From the NCBI GenBank assembly GCA_022702545.1, contig JAHRBC010000003.1:4092001-4156000 (forward strand): 64,000 bases of DNA, given 5' to 3'. Under the pieces are notes generated by a model. The model was not told the origin of the DNA. It was given only the letters and a program-made list of their open reading frames with translations, and did not search any database. Of the stretch, positions 11,709 through 23,182 are shown in pieces. This DNA comes from Phycomyces nitens (lineage: Eukaryota > Mucoromycota > Mucoromycetes > Mucorales > Phycomycetaceae). The position numbers and the translations under genes were made by a program. Positions within the stretch are counted from its first letter, which is position 1; each line of letters opens with the position of its first letter.

Positions 11709-14199
11709 ATGACGGTTCCTTTGCCCGATACCTCCAACCAGAACCTAAGTCTGTTGACTGCAATCCCGACCCAAAGCCAGTCGACTACCTCTCAACCTTC
11801 GGGCACAGGCACTCAGACGAATCCCGAACGCGATGAGATTTGGTCTACTATTCTAAAGGGAACTGCATCATCCAAGATGGTTCCAAGCAAGAATGTGCTT
11901 ATCCTAGGTAACAAACACAGATATATTAAAGAAACCCAACAAATTGTCTGGCTGCTTAAACAAGACCAAAGCACTCTCAGATTCACAGTATTAAGAATAG
12001 TCTCTAGACCACGCACACCTAACGACATATTTTGTAATAAATAGGTGATCCCGGTTCGGGCAAGTCAACTCTCATCCACTACCTCAAACACGATCCAGGA
12101 CCGCAAGCTGTCAAGCTTGATAATGACGAAGTTTCGGCCAATGATTCATTTGGTGTCAATGCCACCAACAACTATACCCCCATGCCACTTGACATGCTCG
12201 ACAAAGACGACGCAACTGCCACTCTTGCCCTAAGCTACACGTTTATTGAAGTTCATGACGAAGAAAATGAAGGCAGGTCCAAGGACTGATTAAGCAAATA
12301 GCCACCAAGAATCTAAATTCTTTACAATATATATATATATATAGCTGTCGCACGCTTGGGCTTATATCAGTTGGGATTATCCGCACCAGAGTACCTCCCT
12401 CTTCTCAAGTTTGCCCTCAGTTCTCATACACTTGCAGATTCCACAGTATTGATTGTCTTGGACTGGACACGTCCCTGGAAGTTCCTCGAGACTCTCCAAC
12501 GCTGGATTAATGTGCTGCAGCATGCCATTGATGAAATCTGCAAAGAAGGCAGTGCAGGTGAATCATGGAGTCGTGGAAAGGCCATTGTGGATGAATTGAG
12601 AGAGAAAGGTTCGTTGTGGACCACAGACCAATCAACCTCTTTTAATGGTCTTGGTTTAACTTCTATCTTGTGCAGTTGAACATTACCTTCAAACATATTC
12701 TGAACCTTCACCACTCTCGAATGGGTTTGCTGTCGTGCCGTCCACGTCAACAAGCTCAGTTCCGTCTACACCGTCTGGTTTCGTCACTGCACCGCTTGTG
12801 ACAACCACAACAGCTGCAGACCAGGTTACATTACCATTGACCCAGGGCTGCCTCACAACAAATCTGGGCATCCCCATAGTCATTGTCTGTTGCAAGGTTA
12901 GAGACATATAATAATCTGGTTTGGCTTTAAATTCACACCATCAGCCAATAGAGTGACACGCTTAACAAGCTTGAGCAAACCCAAGACTACAAGGAAGAGC
13001 AGTTTGACTTTATCCAGCAGACTCTCCGTTGTGTGTGTATGAAATGCAAGTATCCATATATGTATTTATATGATTTTTTTTTGTTGTTGGTGTAGACAGT
13101 GAGTGAGTGACACCAAAAGTGAGTTAACCCATTATATTATATCCTTCTCTATCTAGATGGCGCGTCTTTATTCTACACCTCAACTCTTCAGCCCTACACC
13201 TTCCACAACCTGCGCCAGTACCTCTTACATCGTCTATTGGCCACAACCACAAAAACATTTCCTTTCACTATAAAGGCACAGGTTGTAGAGAGAGATGCAG
13301 TATTGGTACCCTCGGGTTGGGATTCCTGGGGAAAGTTGCGAGTATTGCGTGAAGGCTTTGACTGTGAAAGTGTGCACCAGGGATGGGATTCTGATATGGA
13401 AGCCATCATGGACCGACAGCAGCCCGGAGGACATGGGGCAAGAGGAATCTATGAAGACGCGATACCTGATCCAGAAACAGAAGAGCAGGTAATAATTCGA
13501 TTTGGCCTTGAAAGAAGTCTGGGCTCATTCATTTCCATATAGCCACTCAACATTCCCCCGACTACTGCATGTGAAGATGAACAAGTGTTCTTTGAGCGTC
13601 ACTTTGAGACTCTCCAGAGAGCATCCGAGGGCACCACTACTCGACAGGGCACCGGAAGCGCTCCAATTGCACGGCCAAGTGTGGTTGGCCCATTGGGTGC
13701 CTCGCCCGTTAGTGCAGACATGATGCGCGTAGGTGCTGACCAAGAAAACGGAAGAAGACACAAGGTAAAAAAAACATTCAGCCGTAATAAACCCATATGG
13801 CTAGACATTTGGTGATCTTCATAGGATTCCCCTCTGGACAAGCCAGGATTAAAGGGAGTGGCTGCTAGCCCTAGCCCTGTTGATCGTATCCAGACCAGTC
13901 TTGGCAGTAATGCACCTCCTGCCACCGGAAGTCCCGGTAGTCCACTGAGCAGTGGTGCGGGTGGACCTGGAGGACCTTCCCATGAAGTGCTTGCCAACTT
14001 TTTCCAGTCTTTGCTATCCAAGAAGGCATCATCTGGCGGGTCTCCTGCCTCGCCCACTGCTGCCTCGCCCGTGTCTCTCTTGAATAATGGAGCCACCAAT
14101 GGCCGTGGTGAAGATGGCACGGGCCGAAGGTCGACCATTAGCAGAAAAGACGTGCACAAGGAATTAGATCGAATGCGCCAATATGTTAACAAGCCCTAG
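11709..14199 (+). CDS. cytoplasmic dynein light intermediate chain
   Basis: Eight exons: 11709-11907, 12045-12272, 12345-12608, 12676-12896, 12952-13045, 13157-13488, 13543-13764 and 13825-14199, about 644 residues. The Ras-like N-terminal domain starts with NVLILGDPGSGKSTLIHYL (P-loop GDPGSGKST) and continues with VLIVLDWTRPWKFLETLQRW, NLGIPIVIVCCK and MKYGASLFYTS, all typical of this family. The C-terminal third is low complexity (Ser/Pro/Gly) with VLANFFQSLLSKK, resembling the adaptor-binding helix of the family. The protein links the dynein heavy chain to cargo adaptors on microtubules. Introns 2 and 5 use GC donors (GCAGGT, GCAAGT); the second is required to give the conserved YGASLFYTS junction. 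Confidence 0.9.
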
Positions 14200-14429
14200 A
14201 CCAAAAAAGAAAAGAAAAATGATCAGTCAAGTTAGCCAAATATATTGTCCATCCCTCTTAACATTTCTTTCACGTCCTATTTTCGTGTTCGTGTGGAGGC
14301 CAAAGTGTTGAACTTGACGGTCTAGTCTTTTATTTATTTATTCATTTATTTTCTTTCCTTTTTCTTTTTGTTTGAAAAACGATAGATTTTCTATTGGGAA
14401 AAGATGTATAAGGGGAATGCAACGACGAT

Positions 14430-16552
14430 TTATGAAGACGTATCCTTGTCCTTGTCCTTGTTCTTGTCCTTGTCATCATGGTAAATCTTATCTTTGAGGT
14501 TCTTAAAGGCACTCTTCAAGAAGCCCTTGTGGTCAGTGTCGTTTTCTGGAGTGCTGTCAGAGGGGGAAGGGGAAGGGGGTGGGGTGTCTGGGGAAGTAGG
14601 CGCGGATTCTTTAGGGCGATAGTCCTCGTCAACAAGACTGGCGTACTGCTCAATCAATTCACGTTGCTTTCCCTTGAGAGATCGAGGGAGCTCAACCTTG
14701 AGAGTTACAATCTGATCGCCACGGGTTGTGCTGCGGATACGCTGAACACCACGACCGCGAAGGGCCATATTATCACCTGGCTGAGATCCAGAGGGGATCT
14801 TTAGATCTACATCACCGTCAATAGTAGGAATACGGATCTGACCACCCAACATGGCCTTGTAGAAAGGCAGTTTGGCTTCAACAAACAGATCATAGTCCTT
14901 TCTGTGGAATATCTTTGAAGGAATTACCTGTAATGTGATGTATTAGTAATCAATGGTTTTCATTGCCGAGGATCGAAATAGACTTTACGTTGAGGGTGAC
15001 GAACAGATCGCCATTAGATCCTGCTCCATTCATAGGGGCATCGCCTTCGCCGGGTACTTTGATGCGCGAATTCTGATCGACGCCTGGGGGAATATTGACC
15101 TGGACTGTCTTGATGTCGCGTACTTTTCCCACACCATCGCAAGGGGAACATCCTGCGCCATGAGGGATACTTGAACCAACGCCTCCGCAAGTCTGACACG
15201 TAGTCTGCATATGGAATCCTCCCATCATAATAGTCTGTACACCCGACCCATGGCAGGTCTGACATGTGGTCTTTTTTTCACCAGCCTTCATGCCGCTACC
15301 CTTGCAGGAAGAGCAGTTGACTACCTTATCCACGTCCACAAACTTGGTCGTGCCTTTGACGGATTCCATGAACGACAATGTCAGGGGAACCTAATGTTGT
15401 TTTGTATTTAGGCTTATACTATTATCCATGTTTCTAGTGATCCTATAGGTTCTTGCCTGAATATCAGAACCCGGTGCATTTCTGAAAGGATCTCTGCCTC
15501 CACGTCCTCCTCCTCCTCCACCAAAGAATTGGCTAAAGATATCATTGGGATCAAAACCACCTGGGAAGCCTCCTCCACCACCATGGAAGCCGCCTGGACC
15601 ACCCCCTTTGGTGTTGGTTTGTTTTTATGTGATGAGCCATTTGTTATTTTTATCTTGGCTAATATGTCATTTCAACCTACCTTCAAAACCATGACCAAAT
15701 TGATCATACTGTTGACGCTTCTGCTCATCGGAAAGAATCTCGTAGGCCTCTTGGATCTGGACAAATTTTTCACGAGCATCCTTGTCCTTGTTGGTATCAG
15801 GATGGTATTGTTTGGCCAACTAATTAAATGTGTATGTGATGGATAGGTATTTATATATATATTATATATATATATAAGTAAGGACCCTTTTTTTCTTTCC
15901 TTTGTTTTGATACATGAATAGTCATCTTTTGAACAAGTATGACATTCATTATTGGAGTTCAATTCTACTTGCCGCATAATAAGCTTTTTTGATGTCAGAT
16001 TGAGAAGCTGTCTTTCCAACGCCTAGTTGTTCATAGGGATCCTTCTTGGAAGATCGACTGGGAACTAGTGATTAATGTATGGCCATACAAGCTTTTCTCG
16101 TCAGATTGTTTGTATGATAATAATGGTAATATATTAATCGATAATAGTAAAAACTGAGCCAATCTCTTTGAACTGGCTAGGCTTTATTATTATCATTAAT
16201 CCACTTTTTTTTTCTTTTTTCGGTTGGTTTACCTGAAGCATGGAATCCTCGCTATTAAAACAAATATCAATATCTATTTATCCTCGATTGCCAGATATCC
16301 AGGCCTTACCTTTTGGCAGACTGAAGGAGCGGCACCCAAAGCAAACCCATTTACTAATTGTTATCATTGTCAGCCTTTCTTCAAAATATCAATTTTATGC
16401 CCCTGTCTTTTTATTTTCTTGCCTTTGATTGCACTCAGGAACCTGCGAGTGTTGACTGGTGATGTGACACCTTTAAAGTGACCGGTATTTTGACATAATG
16501 TCTCGACACTCTTGTTGGCAAGACTTCTCCATGCAGTTCTCAGGATGACCAT
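14430..16552 (-). CDS. MDJ1: mitochondrial type-I DnaJ co-chaperone (Mdj1-like)
   Basis: Exons by my model: 16552-16423, 16353-16310, 16251-16233 (19 nt), 16064-15973, 15819-15681, 15605-15457, 15390-14989 and 14927-14430, about 490 residues. After an Arg-rich presequence ([11 protein letters not shown]...NTRRFL) comes the J domain ([23 protein letters not shown] in [10 protein letters not shown]), a Gly/Phe-rich stretch, four zinc motifs ([32 protein letters not shown]) and the substrate-binding C-terminal domain. It stimulates Hsp70 ATPase for folding in the matrix. The tail is charged ([11 protein letters not shown]). GC donors split [11 protein letters not shown] (GCAAGT) and [13 protein letters not shown] (GCAAGA). 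The first exon's end is less certain: a GT site at 16470 would give a shorter presequence. Confidence 0.88.
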
Positions 16553-16849
16553 TACTCACGAGATTCTTGAAAGAGAGAGAGAGAAAATAACAACAATAAT
16601 CCAAGGTCGGACTAAAAAAGGAGAAAATTGGTTTATCTTAATTTTCAATACTCTCTTTGGCTGTCAAATAAAACTAGGCTTTAATATATACAGAAATTTA
16701 AGACCCAACAAAAAAACCAGAAATCTCTCTTATTCTTCCTTGTCTTTCTTTTGCTTTCCTTGGACTGTGTCTGTCTGTGTGACTTTTTGTGTGAGGTCAT
16801 CTATTACTGTACTTTTTTTTTTCTTAAAAAAAAAAAGATTCCAAAATCA

Positions 16850-17350
16850 ATGGAGTGGCTTGCACTGCACATCCAAGGCATTCTTGTGTGGCCAAACCAT
16901 TGGAAATTTAATCAGTTTCACCTTTTAGATCAAGGCACAATATGTCTAGCATTTTATCCAAAAAACAAAAACCAAAAAAAAACATGTACAAGTCCCAAGT
17001 GTAGTGTAATTTATGGGCAGGCTAGTCAAGTATCAATTGCAGACTTTGGACATCATGAAGAATAAAGGTAATACCTAAACTTTTGCAGTCGAATGATAGA
17101 AACCGGGGAACATTTTGATATGAGTCATTGCTTTAGACGACTAGAGGCAGAATATCTTAAACTTTTGTATGGGTATGATCAAGTAAAAGTGATTTCAATC
17201 GAGGTGCTCCATAAAACTAGGCTATTGAATTTGCATCTTCAGTTTTACATCCCAGATAAAACGACACTCAATGGTCGCCGAAAATTCTGGCAAACTTATA
17301 TCTCCATGATACTTTTGGAAATATTACAGAGATTATCAGAATCGGTTTAA
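16850..17350 (+). CDS. uncharacterised open frames, possibly a degenerate gene
   Basis: Two adjacent open stretches in different frames look protein-like: about 16850-17065 (MEWLALHIQGILVWPNHWKF, then a CTSPKC motif) and 17093-17350 (CFRRLEAEYLKLLYGYDQV, GRRKFWQTYISMILLEILQRL). They are separated by a stop and only about 25 bases, too short for a normal intron here, so a frameshifted pseudogene or a fragment of a mobile-element protein is more likely than an intact gene. I recognise no family. This is the left entrance of the AT-rich island. Confidence 0.25.
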
Positions 17351-17525
17351 AATATATGACATTGGCTATAAAATATAACTAGAACCCCAAGTGAAAACCT
17401 AGTTATTTTATTTCTAAAATAAAGACTGGATTCCCAAATGTCAAATAAATATCTAAAGACTAATGGATCATTTAATAGATTATCATAAATCTTGACTATT
17501 TTTTCTCTTTCTTTCTTTCTCTCTA

Positions 17526-19349
17526 TCAATACATACTACCTCTAATATTATAATTAGTTACATAACCAACTTTTATCTTTGTATATCCAAAGACAAGGCT
17601 TTCCTTCCACTGGTCGACCAACTTTTTTCTTTTTATGTAAACGGCTTTCTCCATAGCAATTCTTTTGTTTTCCTTGTAGTTCAAAGCGAATTTCTCGACA
17701 CGGGAGCGTAGTACTTTTGGCAAATTTGCAACATTTTTTTTCTTATCCGTGTAAAACCAGCCGTAATGCGCTTTTATAGGTGCTCCAAAAACAACCGGCG
17801 ACACTTTAGGATCGTAATCTTGCTTTGAAGGAATATCGTTAATTGGTCGAGTAAAAAGAACAATGTTCAAATTTTCTGGGCATTCCTTGTTGTCTTTTAT
17901 AATAAAGTGTGTCTTGTACAGATCTAATGTCGTAAAGCGGCTGTAGGTCATGTCGATAAACTGGCACCCAGGTGTCGTAAAATTGCCGTGCACTGATGAC
18001 TCAGTCAAGCACAAATCATGTAAGTCTCTGCAATGGAAGGACAGAAACCGGAGGGCATCTGATGAAAGGTTTATACAGTACCCTTTGAAATACAAAAGTC
18101 CAAATCTCTTTGAATTGTAGAGTTCATCTTTAACTTTTACGTCAAGATATTTAAGTCCGAGTGATTTTAAGCGAGGCGCTGCACAGAGAAGGCCGTCTAT
18201 TTCGATGGGCACGGTTGACATACTGATTTCCAGTTTGACCAAATTGTAAAGGGTGTCTTTTATCTCTATAAAGTCCACCAGAGTTATATTTAATTCTTTG
18301 GTGCCGAGACGAAACGATTCAATGGTCTTTGAAAAATTGGGTAAACATATTTCTGCGGTGCGTTTGGGAATATCAAAGAGGTTATCAGGAGAATATATAC
18401 CAGGCTCAGGGGCAATGTAAACCGATATATGTTTTAACGGGATGCTGTAACAGTTGATCATATTCCAAAAGAGTAAATGTTCATTTCCAACGCAATCGTA
18501 ATATTCAAGCTCTACTTTTTTTAGGCGTTTAAATGGCAGGGGTACTTGTTGAAATAATGCCACCGCATTGTCCCTTTGTTCTTCGTTATCGGAAAAGTTA
18601 GTTTCTGTAGTAAATTCAAGTGTGTGTAGATTGGGATATTTGCGTGCAAAGTAACATAGCCATCGATGATCTGTCTTTTTGGATTGTATGTTCAAGCTTT
18701 CCATATTCGTTGCTAGTGATACGTTTGTCATGCGTTCAACATCGGTTTTGGAAAAGGCCAATATATTTGTGTGTAGCTTCAAATGTCCAAGGTACTTTAG
18801 GTGCGAGTGAATCCGTTCAAAGTCGTTTAATGAAAAGCCTGTGGTAAATGACCGCCAGTTTGGATTAATAATCTCTAGCCATCTCAAGAGAGGTAAGCAC
18901 AGAATTGTTTTAACAAGCACATCTCCGTCAGATTCAAGTGAATAATCAAGATAAAGGCGAAGTTCGATCAGTGATCGCCAGATATTCCAATCAGAAGTCA
19001 TTCCGAACCTGACCGGGCTTATTGAATCCATCGAGAAATAAAGATACTTTACGTTTGGAAAGGCATTCTGTAGAATATGAATCTCTCTGTCTGCAATTTT
19101 CAAGCTATATGTTACATGAATAATTCGTACAAGATGTCCAAATTCTCGATATCTGTATTGGCTATTCCAGTGTTTGTATTCAATGTTACGTATGGTCGAT
19201 TTAAAATTTATGTTTATATCAGAGTGTATGGAACCCTGGAAGGCCTTGTACCATGCCTTGCAGGCCAAATAACAAGACCCTTTGTCCTTGGTGGAAAGAA
19301 GAATCGCAACCCTGTCTATGATTTCTTGAGAAAGGTCTGACAAAAGCAT
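17526..19349 (-). CDS. F-box/LRR-like protein, paralogue A
   Basis: A single-exon gene of 607 residues. It begins with an F-box (LLSDLSQEIIDRVAILLSTK, then SCYLACKAWYKAFQ, residues about 2-42) expected to bind Skp1 in an SCF ubiquitin ligase. The rest is irregular leucine-rich repeat-like sequence (LPLLRWLEI, HLKYLGHLKLHTN, RWLCYFARKYPNLHTLEF). Family-wide marks follow: CQFIDMTYSRF, NDIPSKQDYDP and a basic end FALNYKENKRIAME..VFGYTKIKVGYV. The open frame extends to 19517, but homology and length (607-608 in all intact paralogues) fix the ATG at 19349. The shared promoter motif lies at 19451-19470. It lacks introns although neighbouring conserved genes are full of them. Substrate unknown. Confidence 0.85.
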   Translation of the reverse strand: MLLSDLSQEIIDRVAILLSTKDKGSCYLACKAWYKAFQGSIHSDININFKSTIRNIEYKHWNSQYRYREFGHLVRIIHVTYSLKIADREIHILQNAFPNVKYLYFSMDSISPVRFGMTSDWNIWRSLIELRLYLDYSLESDGDVLVKTILCLPLLRWLEIINPNWRSFTTGFSLNDFERIHSHLKYLGHLKLHTNILAFSKTDVERMTNVSLATNMESLNIQSKKTDHRWLCYFARKYPNLHTLEFTTETNFSDNEEQRDNAVALFQQVPLPFKRLKKVELEYYDCVGNEHLLFWNMINCYSIPLKHISVYIAPEPGIYSPDNLFDIPKRTAEICLPNFSKTIESFRLGTKELNITLVDFIEIKDTLYNLVKLEISMSTVPIEIDGLLCAAPRLKSLGLKYLDVKVKDELYNSKRFGLLYFKGYCINLSSDALRFLSFHCRDLHDLCLTESSVHGNFTTPGCQFIDMTYSRFTTLDLYKTHFIIKDNKECPENLNIVLFTRPINDIPSKQDYDPKVSPVVFGAPIKAHYGWFYTDKKKNVANLPKVLRSRVEKFALNYKENKRIAMEKAVYIKRKKLVDQWKESLVFGYTKIKVGYVTNYNIRGSMY

Positions 19350-19450
19350 AATAAGTGGTACTCTGAATATAGATACAGGAAAGAAAGGCTTTGATTCTTT
19401 TTGAACATTTAAATAGCCCTTTATTAACTCAAATATCAGAAAATGTAAGT

Positions 19451-19470
19451 GGCACAGTGTATTGTAGAAC
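19451..19470 (-). promoter_or_regulatory. conserved F-box family upstream motif, copy A
   Basis: Minus-strand GTTCTACAATACACTGTGCC, ending 101 nt before the ATG of paralogue A. It matches copies at the same spacing before the other paralogues. A second shared element, a pyrimidine run CCTTTCTTTCCTG, lies nearer the ATG (about 19375-19390). Confidence 0.6.
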
Positions 19471-21494
19471 AGAGGTACAATCCGCAGCATGTATAACTTA
19501 AGAAAATAAGAATACACTAGTTTTACAAAGATATTAAATAGTGAAGAATCATTTTGTTATCCCCAAAAAAACTAATTATACATCATCTGTCTTGCGATAA
19601 TCTCATTGTGCACTTTAATTTCTAATGGTTTATTCGATATTCTTCTGAAATAAGAATATATTAGTTTACCCATTTATACACATCTAGATGTGTACTATTT
19701 ATCTTTTTTTTAAACAAAGCAATTCCTGGACATGTTGTAGTAAAATATCTCTAAGAATCCAACTGCTTGGGTGTTAATTGTCAAGTTGAATACACCCCGA
19801 GTTTGATTTGTATTCTTTAGCTTTATTAACTAGAGCTTCAATCTTTGTCACCTTGGCTCGGTTCTTTTGATCCTTTCAAAAGAGCTACTCAAGCTTGGAA
19901 CTTTAGTTCATTCGCTGATATGGCTCGTCAAAGATTATATTTTTATTAGCTCTAGTGTTTATCAATTATTCTATAAAGAAGACGGCGTAAAGAAAAATAA
20001 CCTTTCACAAATTTCTAATAATAATAGCACGCGACCTCTTGTAATATGATATAAATGTATCTCAAAACTTATTTTCTTTAAACCATGGGTGCACATAAAA
20101 TCGGAATCATTTTGAAAAATTGATCCATCAATTCACAGATACAAGCCATATTTTATATTCTGATATGTTGGATGCCCAACTCATTCATTATTTTTCAAAG
20201 CATTTTTCAGAATTTGTTTTGATACATTTCACAATTGATCTCGAATATAATGGTAGTGAGCATCCTTGTGTACAGTTTTATTGTGCTAGTCACTTTAGTG
20301 ATAATGTTTAATGGATTTTACACACAGATTATTTTCTATTTTCATTAGGTACCTTGGCTTTAGTGTACTCATCAAGTCTTTGGACTTTATGGTTATAAAT
20401 AGGGCAGGTCCTTTTTTTATTCTTCTAACTACAATTGGTTGCAGAGATTTGGTAAAACATATATGACTAGGGTTTTTATAATCAGCTATCCATAAAAACT
20501 ACATCAAAAATCTTTTATAGTTCTTTCCCAAGGTTACTAGATCTCTTCACGCAAACCAAAGACATATTTGGAAAGTTGACTTTACATGTGGTGTACACAA
20601 TAAAAACTCTTGGGAATTGAAATAATTTCTTATAATTCCTTTTGTTGATAACGATTAATTTGTAATGGTATCTTTTGCTGCGTTTGTAAAATCGATAAAA
20701 GTGTTTGTACCCACGTTTCTGACGTATAGTTGCTGTAATCCTAGACAGATTATCACTAAAAAAAAAGCATTATATATCAGACTATTGATTTCGCTGATCA
20801 TCAGATTTCTCGTACTGGTGATACCATCACCCACAAACTTTTACATTATACTCTAGTATTATCAAAACAGTTTTGATTTTCTGGAAAAAAAAGTCAACAA
20901 GCTAATTGCTGCTTGACAATATTCAACTATGTCCTTGGAAGTGATGGTGGGGCTATAAAAATATTCCCAGTAATTATAGGTAAGTAATTGGAGATATTTA
21001 CTATTCTTTTTTTTATGAATTTTATGCTTGTAACAATAAGTTTTGGTCGTTGGATGTTGAGAATATATAATGAGGGCTTTCCGTGTTTAACATTTGCAAC
21101 AATCTTGTTGGAAAGCGTCTAATAATCTATAGTCTAAAAGGCACTTGTCAATATAATTATTCTTGATAAATAAGAATAGTGGTTCACATGAACACACTCA
21201 ATCAAATTAGTATTGTTGGTGTTCACTTTAAAGGAAAGCATTGGAGACTAAATGTCTTAATACATTGGTGTAATATAGAAAGCCTTGGGTACTCTGTCTT
21301 GCAATTTCTTATTTTTATTTTTACAGCTAAATATCAAGCTATTTAAAAGGATTGTTAATGCTTTTTTTGAAAAATAAAAATAAAATATTGTTATAGCTTA
21401 ATCACTATAATTTTGTGGTTGTAAAAGATGTATCATCGTGAGCTATCAAAATTAAGCTCAAGATTTGTTTATATATTGCTTTAGTGATTTGGCT
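19471..21494. other. AT-rich intergenic region, no gene recognised
   Basis: Two kilobases upstream of paralogue A with short open frames (for example at 20120-20311 and 20665-20856) that show no recognisable domain. Composition and broken frames suggest old mobile-element debris, but no motif was clear enough to name. Confidence 0.4.
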
Positions 21495-21753
21495 CTGTTG
21501 TTGAATTTGCTACTGATGTATTTGTAATATACGCACCAAAAATTAGTGAAATACAAACTCTAAAATCGATTCCTGGTTACTCTTTGCTAATAACCCCAAG
21601 TTAATATCTCAATAGCCATATACCAGGTACTCGTACACTTCATACCAAGTCATAATTGACCATTATACAAGGGGGATTGTGATTACAAGATAATTTGGAC
21701 AATAATATATACACTACCCTAATATAATTTATTAGATAAATTATACTCACAGT
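21495..21753 (+). repeat. LTR-like repeat, copy A (truncated, diverged)
   Basis: Diverged relative of the repeats at 26416-26704 and 27622-27907. Shared signs include AGTGAAATACAAACTC, TTCCTGGTTACTC, ACAAGGGGGATTGTGATTAC and ACTCACAGTATTCTTG. Its 3' end is cut exactly where F-box pseudogene sequence begins, so it seems to have replaced the last codons of that gene. Confidence 0.5.
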
Positions 21754-21831
21754 ATTCTTGTTTTCCTTGTAGTTTAAAGCGAATTTCCTGATACGGGGAC
21801 TACAAGCTTTTAAAATGACATACATTATCTA

Positions 21832-23182
21832 CAGGGTAATCAAAAAAATTTTATGGTTTGAATTTCCGACTGCATACCTTGATATGCTTGCATTTTTCAT
21901 TTTTAGTTCTTTTTCTTTAATAATCTAAACATGTCTACCTCACAATCAAGCAATGAAAAGGAGACTTGTCATTACATCTATACTAAGCTCTCAAACACTG
22001 ATAAGAGAATTCTTGTCAGTTTACACATGGCAGGATTATCATTTGTTGAAATCGAGAAATGATATAATGTCAATAAAGAAACAGTATGCCATATAGTACA
22101 CAAGTACTACAAGACTGGATCTATAGAAGGTAAATCTCACACAGGTCAGCCTAAGATTCTCACTCCCAGAGATGAATGTCATTTGGAGATGATTGTTAGA
22201 AAAGATTGACATCAAACATTATCTTCAATTACAAATGACATGGAGAACATCATCAAAGTCCCCATTTCAAAGGCTACAATAAGAAATACTTTACACAGCC
22301 TTGGCTACAACTGCTGTGTTGCATTGGCAAAGCCTTTTCTGACTCAGGCAAACATGGCTGCAAGGCATAAATGGGCTCAAGAGAAGATGGGCTGGAAAGA
22401 AGAGTGGAAGATGGTGATCTGGAGTGATGAGTCTTGATTCACTCTTTTTTTAAAAAAATAGAAGAGACTATGTGTAGAGGAGACCTGATAAGAAGTACCT
22501 GCCTGACTGCCTTTGTCCAAAAATCCAGGGAGATGGAGGATTGGTGATGGTGTGGGGGTGCATCTGGTCTGGAGGTGTTGGTCCCCTTGTCTTTCTGGAT
22601 GGTAATATGAATGCAAGACAATATGTCAAGGTCTTGCAAGACAAGTTCAAGCCATTCTATGACACACTACAGCACAATGAGCTTGGCGGCTATCAATTCC
22701 AAGAAGATAATGACATGCCACATAAAGCTGCAATATCAAGAAAGTTTAAAGATGATCTTCGAATAGATGTTCTTGACTGGCCATCAAAAAGTCCTGACTT
22801 GAGTCTAATTGAGAACATCTGGAATAGATTGGATGACAATATGCACTCCAGGGCAGTTTAACCTACAACACTGGTGCAGTTAAAAGAGGCTCTGAATGAA
22901 GAGTAGAAAAACATAGATGAGAGAGTATGTGAGAAATATTTCCTCTTTATGCACAATAGACTACTAGCTTTATAAAAGTATAAAGATAGACCTATCCCAT
23001 ATTAAATAAACACTATATTTATACTATATATAATACAGATGATATACTTTATTATTACAGAGTTCTATATTGATTGCTTATATTCATAAAGAATAAGAGC
23101 AATGTAAAGATTTGTCTTTCATTTGCCTTTCATTTGCACTTCTTTCAGAGATTTAAACCACAATATATTTTTTAATCCCCTG
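21832..23182 (+). mobile_element. Tc1/mariner-type DNA transposon, decayed but with both ends
   Basis: The 1351-bp element is bounded by imperfect inverted repeats of about 35 bp. The left begins CAGGGTAATCAAAAAAATTT; the right, reverse-complemented, begins CAGGGGATTAAAAAATATAT; both continue with TGGTTTGAAT/TGGTTTAAAT. It is flanked by TA at 21830-21831 and 23183-23184, the target duplication of this superfamily. Its transposase reads on the plus strand and is broken. It sits inside the F-box pseudogene. Confidence 0.88.
21931..22975 (+). pseudogene. Tc1-like DD34E transposase pseudogene
   Basis: The start is MSTSQSSNEKET at 21931. A helix-turn-helix half is visible (MAGLSFVEIEK.YNVNKETV, GRP-like GQPKILTP), then the catalytic region: WKMVIWSDES, GGLVMVWGCIWSGGVGPL, QEDNDMPHKAA and SPDLSLIENIWNRL. 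From the second Asp (EDN) to the Glu (IEN) there are 34 residues, so the triad is DD34E. In-frame stops are TGA at 22060, 22207 and 22435, then a frame change near a poly-T/poly-A run (22442-22457), then TAA at 22859 and TAG at about 22904. The third TGA replaces the residue after SDES, usually Arg or Lys, which suggests CGA to TGA mutation. It cannot make an active enzyme. Confidence 0.88.

Noticed and set aside
12273..12280. GT donor two bases inside (GGCAG|GTCC) for dynein LIC intron 2
   Set aside because: It puts the next exon out of the frame that encodes the conserved ARLGLYQLG stretch; the GC donor keeps it.
19350..19517. A 56-codon N-terminal extension of F-box paralogue A
   Set aside because: The extension is absent from the other three intact paralogues, covers the conserved upstream motif, and would move the F-box away from the N-terminus.
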